Source: CAZPLZ01 sp964587525
GTDB taxonomy: Bacteria; Oederibacteriota; CAKKQC01
Length of the DNA stretch: 12,197 bases
Reading direction: 5' to 3'
Assembly (NCBI GenBank): GCA_964587525.1
Contig: CAZPLZ010000101.1
Span: forward strand, 1 to 12,197
Both the position numbers and the translations under genes were made by a program. The notes under the pieces are model-generated. The model was not told the DNA's origin. It was given only the letters and a program-made list of their open reading frames with translations, and made no database searches. Below are positions 8,191-12,197 of this stretch, one piece after another (position 1 is the stretch's first letter; each line of letters begins with the position of its first letter).

Positions 8191-8210
8191 CCGTGCGTCT
8201 CGCCGCACGG
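8191..8210 (-). promoter_or_regulatory. Perfect 7-bp inverted repeat in the isomerase/GH50 divergent region
   Basis: CCGTGCG (8191-8197) and CGCACGG (8204-8210) flank a 6-nt spacer. On the minus strand this lies about 30-50 nt ahead of the isomerase ATG, just upstream of its ribosome-binding site. It could therefore be an operator for a dimeric regulator or a hairpin in the 5' leader. It has no T-tract towards the isomerase gene, so it does not look like a terminator or attenuator. Promoters for both divergent genes must lie in 8162-8320; an AT-rich patch with TTATAG near 8278-8283 is a possible -10 for GH50 but is unsupported by a clear -35. Confidence 0.4.
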
Positions 8211-8320
8211 AACCATCCAACTGTGACAATCAGGGGTGCCGTATGTCAATGGCTCTAGGATAGAGGTCCTATCTGGCTTATAGACAGGCATCTCGTGCTG
8301 CATTTTGCGACAATCGACGG

Positions 8321-10147
8321 GTGAAGAAGCGCTTCTTCGGGTTAACGATGTGCCTCATCCTGACTTGGGGTACGGTGGTGGTTGGCGGAGAGGACATGGG
8401 GGAAACGATGCGCGCACTGGAATTTGCAAAACAACATGTTCGTGGCAACCACGCCGAGGTGACGTGGCGGCAACGGGAAGGGAAACCGGTGGTCCGGGTG
8501 ACCTTGCGGCAGGACGCCCGTGCGCCGGGCATGACCATTACGGTCCCCCAGGGCCGCTGGGATATCGATGGGCAAACGGCGCTCGCCCTGGATATTACCA
8601 ATCGCGGGAAGCAGGAAGGTGCCTTTATCGCCCGGGCGCAAGGGAACGGATGGATCGATGGAATCGTGGTGGTCGGGCCGGGAAAGACCGAAACGTTGTG
8701 GGTGATCTTGAAGCGGGGTCATCCGCCGGAGATCAAGGAGGCGTTCCCGGCCATGAACGGCTGTCCAGGCGAACATGTGTGGCTCTGGAGCGAGGTGGAT
8801 CCCAAGACGTTCAATTCGATTCAGCTCTATGCCGTCGGCGGGAAGGTGCCGCAGATTATTGAGGTCAGCAATCTCCGGGTCGGGCGGTACGCCAAGGTTT
8901 CCGAGCCGTGCCCTTGCGACAAAAAGATCTTCCCGTTTGTGGACCGGTACGGACAGTACATGCACCGGGAGTGGCCTGGAAAGATCTCGGGAAAGGAGGA
9001 TTTGGCCCGGATCAGGAAGAAGGAAAAGGTGGGGTTGACGAACCAGGCCGGTCCGAAGAGCTGGAACCGGTACGGTGGATGGCGCGATGGGCCGCAACGC
9101 GAGGCCACAGGGCATTTCCGAGTGGAGCAGGTGAAGGGCAAGTGGTGGCTGGTGGATCCTTTGGGCCGGCTGTTCTGGTCGCACGGGGTCACCTGTGTCA
9201 ACACTCGGGAGACCACGCGAGTAAAAGGGCGGGAGCGTTTTTTCGCCGCGACGCCTCCGGGCGGAAAGCAGGCGGCGAAATTCTCCAGTCAATGGGGCTT
9301 TAATTTTTACTCGGCCAATCTTTGGCGCAAGTACGGCGAAGACTGGTGGGACACGGCAGCCCGGCGGGCGCATGTGCGGCTACGCAGTTGGGGAATGAAC
9401 ACGATCGCCAACTGGTCGGAAGAGGGTGTGTACAAGCTGGACGGCCAGCGGACTCCGTACACCGTCGCCGTTCATTATTCGTGTCCGCAGATTGGCAAGA
9501 AGTTTCCGGACGTGAACCACAAGAAGTTCCGCCCGGCGCTGCGGGCGGCGCTGGAAAAGGCCGCACAGGGAACCGCGGATGACCCCTGGTGCATCGGCTA
9601 TTTTGTGAACAACGAGCTGCACTGGCCGCGGAAGAACCGTGCCAAGCTGGCCGAAACGTACTACCGGATCTGCCGGGAAGAGGCGCGGCGCGCCGCACCG
9701 GACAAACTGTATCTGGGCAGCCGGCTGAACAATTGGGATGAAGACGTCACCCGGGCCGCGGGAAGGCACTGTGACGTGATCAGCATCAACCGCTACCAGT
9801 TGACGGCCGCTGATTACCGGCTGCCGCGGGGTATGGACCGGCCGGTGGTGATCGGCGAGTTCCACTTCGGCGCCTTGGATCGGGGGATGCTCCACACCGG
9901 CTTGCGGAGCGTGGGCAGCCAGGCGCAGCGCGGCAAGGTCTATGAACTGTACGTGCGGGGTGCGCTGCGCCACCGGCACATCGTCGGCACCCACTGGTTC
10001 CAGTATCACGATCAGAACGTTACCGGCCGCGGTGACGGGGAAAACTATCAGATCGGTTTTCTGGATATCTGCGATACCCCGTACGGGGAAACGGTCACCG
10101 CCAGCCGCGAGGTGGGGTACACCATGTATCAGTACCGGTCTCAGTAA
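8321..10147 (+). CDS. Secreted GH50 (beta-agarase family, clan GH-A) glycoside hydrolase
   Basis: This 608-residue exported protein has a signal peptide at residues 1-22 (KKR, then a hydrophobic core). Residues about 30-190 form a beta-rich, CBM-like N-terminal domain as in GH50 agarases. About 205-608 is the (beta/alpha)8 catalytic domain, entered by the family-like GHFRVEQVKGKWWLVDPLGR (264-283). The expected acid/base is E432 in YFVNNELHW and the nucleophile is E513 in VIGEFHFGALDRG, a hallmark of GH50. GTHWFQYHDQNVTGR (556-570) is also typical. Characterised GH50 enzymes cleave beta-1,4 bonds of agarose, but many homologues outside marine bacteria have no tested substrate. The start is GTG with little SD. 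An alternative start is not needed because the signal peptide fits. It is divergent from the isomerase gene and followed by a strong terminator. Confidence 0.87.
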   Translation: MKKRFFGLTMCLILTWGTVVVGGEDMGETMRALEFAKQHVRGNHAEVTWRQREGKPVVRVTLRQDARAPGMTITVPQGRWDIDGQTALALDITNRGKQEGAFIARAQGNGWIDGIVVVGPGKTETLWVILKRGHPPEIKEAFPAMNGCPGEHVWLWSEVDPKTFNSIQLYAVGGKVPQIIEVSNLRVGRYAKVSEPCPCDKKIFPFVDRYGQYMHREWPGKISGKEDLARIRKKEKVGLTNQAGPKSWNRYGGWRDGPQREATGHFRVEQVKGKWWLVDPLGRLFWSHGVTCVNTRETTRVKGRERFFAATPPGGKQAAKFSSQWGFNFYSANLWRKYGEDWWDTAARRAHVRLRSWGMNTIANWSEEGVYKLDGQRTPYTVAVHYSCPQIGKKFPDVNHKKFRPALRAALEKAAQGTADDPWCIGYFVNNELHWPRKNRAKLAETYYRICREEARRAAPDKLYLGSRLNNWDEDVTRAAGRHCDVISINRYQLTAADYRLPRGMDRPVVIGEFHFGALDRGMLHTGLRSVGSQAQRGKVYELYVRGALRHRHIVGTHWFQYHDQNVTGRGDGENYQIGFLDICDTPYGETVTASREVGYTMYQYRSQ

Positions 10148-10207
10148 AAAAGGAGCTTTGCACCGCTTTCACTCTGATTGAGACCCTCACCGGAGAGCTT
10201 GGTACAG

Positions 10208-10246
10208 GCCCGCGCAGAACGAGACGTCTGTGCGGGCTTTGCTTTT
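10208..10246 (+). terminator. Intrinsic terminator after the GH50 gene
   Basis: An 11-bp stem pairs 10208-10218 with 10227-10237 (one wobble pair), enclosing an 8-nt loop. It is followed by TTTGCTTTT. The hairpin lies 60 nt past the GH50 stop. The opposite strand lacks a T-tract, so termination is for the plus strand. Confidence 0.8.
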
Positions 10247-10361
10247 GGGGAGAGCGTCTAACAGAGGGTACGTGGCTGATAGGGCCTTGTTGGTACGTGT
10301 GGGTACTATTGGGCCAGGAAGTTGGCACAGCAATATCATGCAGCAATTTGTACATGTGGAT

Positions 10362-10643
10362 CTATTCTGCAACTGTAAATTCCTTATATTGCTTGGCCAA
10401 TATCCAACCCATGTCTAGCGAGCCATTATGTTTCACATACAAAAGTCTAATCCACTCTTTAGTGTTACCATAGAAAGTAAATGATCGCCTATCTAGGACG
10501 GAGATAAATCTGTAGTCATCTTGGATGAAACTAAAAGTGCCAACAGGTTCTTGATAAATCTTTACTCCAACAACTCCTAGGTACACTTTTCCTGATCGTT
10601 TTAACAACGGGACAAGAATGTCACTTATTAAACTTTGTTTCAT
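10362..10643 (-). CDS. Unknown protein, 3' part of a probably frameshifted gene
   Basis: This is a 93-residue frame from ATG 10643 to the stop at 10362-10364. The family is not recognised. The sequence looks like folded protein: mixed hydrophobic strands, KVYLGVVGVKIY (19-30), FSFIQDDYRFISVLD (37-51), and a C-terminal WIRLLYVKHNGSLDMGWILA stretch whose W..L-Y...NG...GWI pattern resembles an SH3-like barrel (inference only). The frame stays open without a start upstream to 10712. The in-frame residues just before the Met (ITVDHWKGKGFQPKGR) read as a natural continuation of the protein, which suggests that ATG 10643 is internal. AAAGG sits about 7 nt ahead of this ATG, so independent translation is also possible. 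There is no signal peptide. Codon choice is A/T-rich, unlike the neighbours. See 10682-10921 for the other half. Confidence 0.45.
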   Translation of the reverse strand: MKQSLISDILVPLLKRSGKVYLGVVGVKIYQEPVGTFSFIQDDYRFISVLDRRSFTFYGNTKEWIRLLYVKHNGSLDMGWILAKQYKEFTVAE

Positions 10644-10681
10644 CCTACCTTTAGGTTGGAAGCCCTTTCCTTTCCAATGAT

Positions 10682-10921
10682 CTACCGTGATGGAAAAACT
10701 GGATCCCCTAGCTTACGATGCCGTCTCCAAATAATTAATATCGTTTCTTCACGAGCCCTGCGCAGAAACCGATAAATCAGTTCATGTGGTACCGGAACCC
10801 AAGCACGCACTCTAAGCAACAGCACGTCGTTTCCTGCTTCTTGGATCACTTTATGCCTAAAGAATATATCTACAAAGAATCTAAGAAGATGCGCGAGTAT
10901 ATTGTGACCATTGACATGCAT
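10682..10921 (-). pseudogene. Unknown protein, 5' part of a probably frameshifted gene
   Basis: This is a 79-residue frame ending at 10682-10684. Its core, from about residue 25 (HKVIQEAGNDVLLLRVRAWVPVPHELIYRFLRRAREE onwards in pieces), has an amphipathic and basic helix-rich look, ending WRRHRKLGDPVF before the frame is lost. Adding one base in the A5 run at 10694-10698 joins it to the frame of the next entry as RRHRKLGDPVF-SITVDHWKGK, giving a continuous product of about 186 residues to 10362. A likelier start than ATG 10921 may be GTG 10849, which has AGG 6 nt upstream and would give a product of about 162 residues. The family is not recognised. The break could be a real mutation or a sequencing/assembly slip at a homopolymer. 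A classic -1 slippery heptamer is not present in the right phase, so programmed frameshifting is unlikely. Confidence 0.4.
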
Positions 10922-11042
10922 CCTTTAGTAACCCATGGGCATCCTCAGGCATGCAAGAGGGCACAAATCTGGGCGCAGGCATCCACCACACTCCAGTCGG
11001 GGCCTACGACTCACATTACTCCGTCAAACTTCCGGGGTCACG

Positions 11043-12179
11043 TCACCGCGCGCCCTCCTGAGTCAAGGGATGCGGATAGGAATATGGCGTATAATCCGGC
11101 TTGGGTTCGGTGAAATAGTTGCGGCCGAGCTGGATGATATGTGGATACGGGACCCGAATCTCAGCCGGCAGGTCGTTGTGCGTGTTATTCCAGAGATAGG
11201 CGCTTCGGATCTGGTCTTTGCAAGGATACGCGCAGTCTCCTCCCTCACCGTTGGGGGGTTGGTCGCCGTTTGTCAGACGCAGTGGAGCGCCCGAGTAATT
11301 CCCTGTCATCTTGTTGCCAAAAATGACCCCATCGCCGCCGGCCATACCAATGCCTACATAGGCCCAATCCACGTCGATCGTATTCTCATAAATTTCCCAG
11401 CTCCGGCTGCCTCGCGGATACGCAGCCAGACCATGGGCATCAGCCCCACAGGTAAGTACGGCAGCTTTATTGGCGATTTTGTTATGCCGAAACACGTAAC
11501 GAGAGCCGTACGCGGAAGCAATGGCACACCACCGCTCCTCGATGAAGCTGCAGTCCTCCACGAAAACGGCATCTTCCGTACCGAGAGTCAAGGGTCTCTC
11601 CCAACTTGCATCTCCGTCTCCGATGACCACGACGCCGTAGGCATGGATGTCAATGAAGGTGCAATGATCCACCACCCCGCGGGACCGACCGCCTGCAAAG
11701 GGCGATGACCGACCGCTTATGGCGATCGCGGTCCCGGCAAACCTCTTGAACGTGCACTGGAAGACCCGAAAGCCCTCGAAGTTTCCGCCAAGGTTTAACC
11801 CGGAATTCCAGTGCCGGCCAAGCTGGCGCTCGGCATCGTCGGGAGCGCTGCCGTCCAGGGTCATGCCGGTGATGCGTACGGGAAGACCTTCCGAGCCCCG
11901 TACGCTCAACAGGAAGCCCTCCCAGTCGCCGGCTTTGGCAAGGATGGTATTATCCTGTCCGGCGCCCTGCAGGGTAATGCCGGCCGGTACGTTGACCGTG
12001 CCGTTCAAGTTGAATACGCCGGCGGGTATGATGACCGTGTCGCCGGTCTTCGCGGTGTCCAGGGCTGCCTGCAGATCACGCGTCGCGCCACTCGCGGCCG
12101 AAATGACCTGGGCCGCCGACTTCGCCACGGGCAGGGTCAAACAAAGCACGAAAGCCACGGTCACGGCACGGCGCTCCAA
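11043..12179 (-). CDS. Secreted right-handed beta-helix protein (pectate-lyase-like), start uncertain at window edge
   Basis: About 378 residues are visible. An N-terminal basic patch and hydrophobic stretch (about 3-22) form a signal peptide ending near KSAAQ. DLQAALDTAKTGDTVIIPAGVFNL (35-58) followed by GITLQGAGQDNTIL (67-80) is the standard opening of pectin-lyase-like beta-helices. Coils run through about 100-335, with turns such as VVDHCTFIDIHAYGVVV (169-185) and WEIYENTIDV (261-270). The end, YLWNNT...GRNYF...KPDYTPYSYPHPL (about 328-371), is a C-terminal signature shared by many bacterial proteins of this type. It probably binds, cleaves or epimerises an acidic polysaccharide; the active site is not assignable by eye. 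The start shown is TTG. The frame is open beyond it to the window edge, so the true start may lie outside. It points away from the GH50 gene and ends beside the AT-rich segment. Confidence 0.83.
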   Translation of the reverse strand: MERRAVTVAFVLCLTLPVAKSAAQVISAASGATRDLQAALDTAKTGDTVIIPAGVFNLNGTVNVPAGITLQGAGQDNTILAKAGDWEGFLLSVRGSEGLPVRITGMTLDGSAPDDAERQLGRHWNSGLNLGGNFEGFRVFQCTFKRFAGTAIAISGRSSPFAGGRSRGVVDHCTFIDIHAYGVVVIGDGDASWERPLTLGTEDAVFVEDCSFIEERWCAIASAYGSRYVFRHNKIANKAAVLTCGADAHGLAAYPRGSRSWEIYENTIDVDWAYVGIGMAGGDGVIFGNKMTGNYSGAPLRLTNGDQPPNGEGGDCAYPCKDQIRSAYLWNNTHNDLPAEIRVPYPHIIQLGRNYFTEPKPDYTPYSYPHPLTQEGAR

Positions 12180-12197
12180 CGCCCGGCTTGATATGCA

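Larger units (their letters stand above)
10247..11042. other. AT-rich segment of foreign-looking composition
   Basis: By hand count 242 of 600 bases in 10321-10920 are G or C (about 40%), against roughly 60% in the flanking genes. The drop begins soon after the GH50 terminator and ends near the stop of the right-hand beta-helix gene. The segment contains the split minus-strand reading frames described separately. Outside them (10247-10361 and 10922-11042) I see no gene, no tRNA and no mobile-element ends, only a short direct repeat GGTACGTG at 10267-10274 and 10292-10299. Confidence 0.65.

Noticed and set aside
8222..8317. Repeated GACAATC (near 8222-8229 and 8308-8314) as paired operators
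   Set aside because: It is seven bases only, with no symmetry and no recurrence in other intergenic regions of the window.
8342..9373. Minus-strand open frame of 343 residues opposite the GH50 gene
   Set aside because: It is Pro/Arg/His-rich antisense to a gene with intact catalytic motifs and a signal peptide.
10267..10299. Short direct repeat GGTACGTG (10267-10274, 10292-10299) as a CRISPR-like or target-site duplication
   Set aside because: It has only two 8-base copies, 17 nt apart, without terminal inverted repeats or further copies; chance is adequate.
10694..10698. Programmed -1 frameshift signal in the split unknown gene
   Set aside because: The zero-frame codons do not form an X-XXY-YYZ heptamer and no obvious downstream hairpin is apparent.
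10784..11113. Plus-strand 109-residue frame in the AT-rich segment
   Set aside because: It overlaps both the unknown minus-strand gene and the C-terminus of the beta-helix gene, is His/Thr/Ser-rich and has no SD or domain-like pattern.

Overview
The window is a high-GC bacterial segment, roughly 60% G+C by eye, given over almost entirely to polysaccharide breakdown. Eight of its coding regions can be assigned to a family. They include glycoside hydrolases, a carbohydrate-binding module, two secreted right-handed beta-helix proteins, a sugar-type MFS transporter and a sugar isomerase/epimerase. This style of cluster has scattered strand changes, GH50-like and beta-helix proteins, GTG/TTG starts and no SusC/SusD pair. 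It suggests an uncultured, polysaccharide-degrading lineage of the Planctomycetota/Verrucomicrobiota/Lentisphaerota/Kiritimatiellota type, or a similar group. No marker gene is present, so the taxonomy is inference only.

Layout, left to right. (1) 2-328 (+) is the C-terminal end of a protein finishing in a CBM6-like module. (2) 384-1730 (-) is a GH4 NAD/metal-dependent glycosidase carrying the Cys-His-Gly motif associated with alpha-uronidases. (3) 1838-7395 (+) is a co-directional run of a secreted GH9 enzyme with N-terminal accessory domains, a secreted beta-helix protein, and an MFS transporter; gaps of about 93 and 104 nt make a transcription unit plausible. (4) 7409-8161 (-) is a TIM-barrel sugar-phosphate isomerase/epimerase family protein, convergent with the transporter and divergent from the next gene. 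(5) 8321-10147 (+) is a secreted GH50 (agarase-family, clan GH-A) protein followed by a clear intrinsic terminator at 10208-10246. (6) About 10321-10920 is a markedly AT-rich patch, about 40% G+C by hand count. It holds two overlapping minus-strand reading frames that join into one unknown protein of about 186 residues if a single base is added to an A5 run at 10694-10698. (7) 11043-12179 (-) is a second secreted beta-helix protein whose reading frame runs off the right edge.

How the genes may work together (inference): the secreted GH9, GH50, CBM6 and beta-helix proteins attack a complex plant- or algal-type polysaccharide outside the cytoplasm, the MFS carrier imports released sugars or uronates, and the cytoplasmic GH4 and isomerase process them. 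The substrate cannot be fixed from sequence. The GH4 motif points to uronic acids, and both the GH9 and GH50 proteins depart from or extend beyond the textbook cellulase and agarase contexts.

The segment most unlike its surroundings is the AT-rich patch with the split unknown gene. No CRISPR array, tRNA, rRNA or recognisable insertion sequence was seen.
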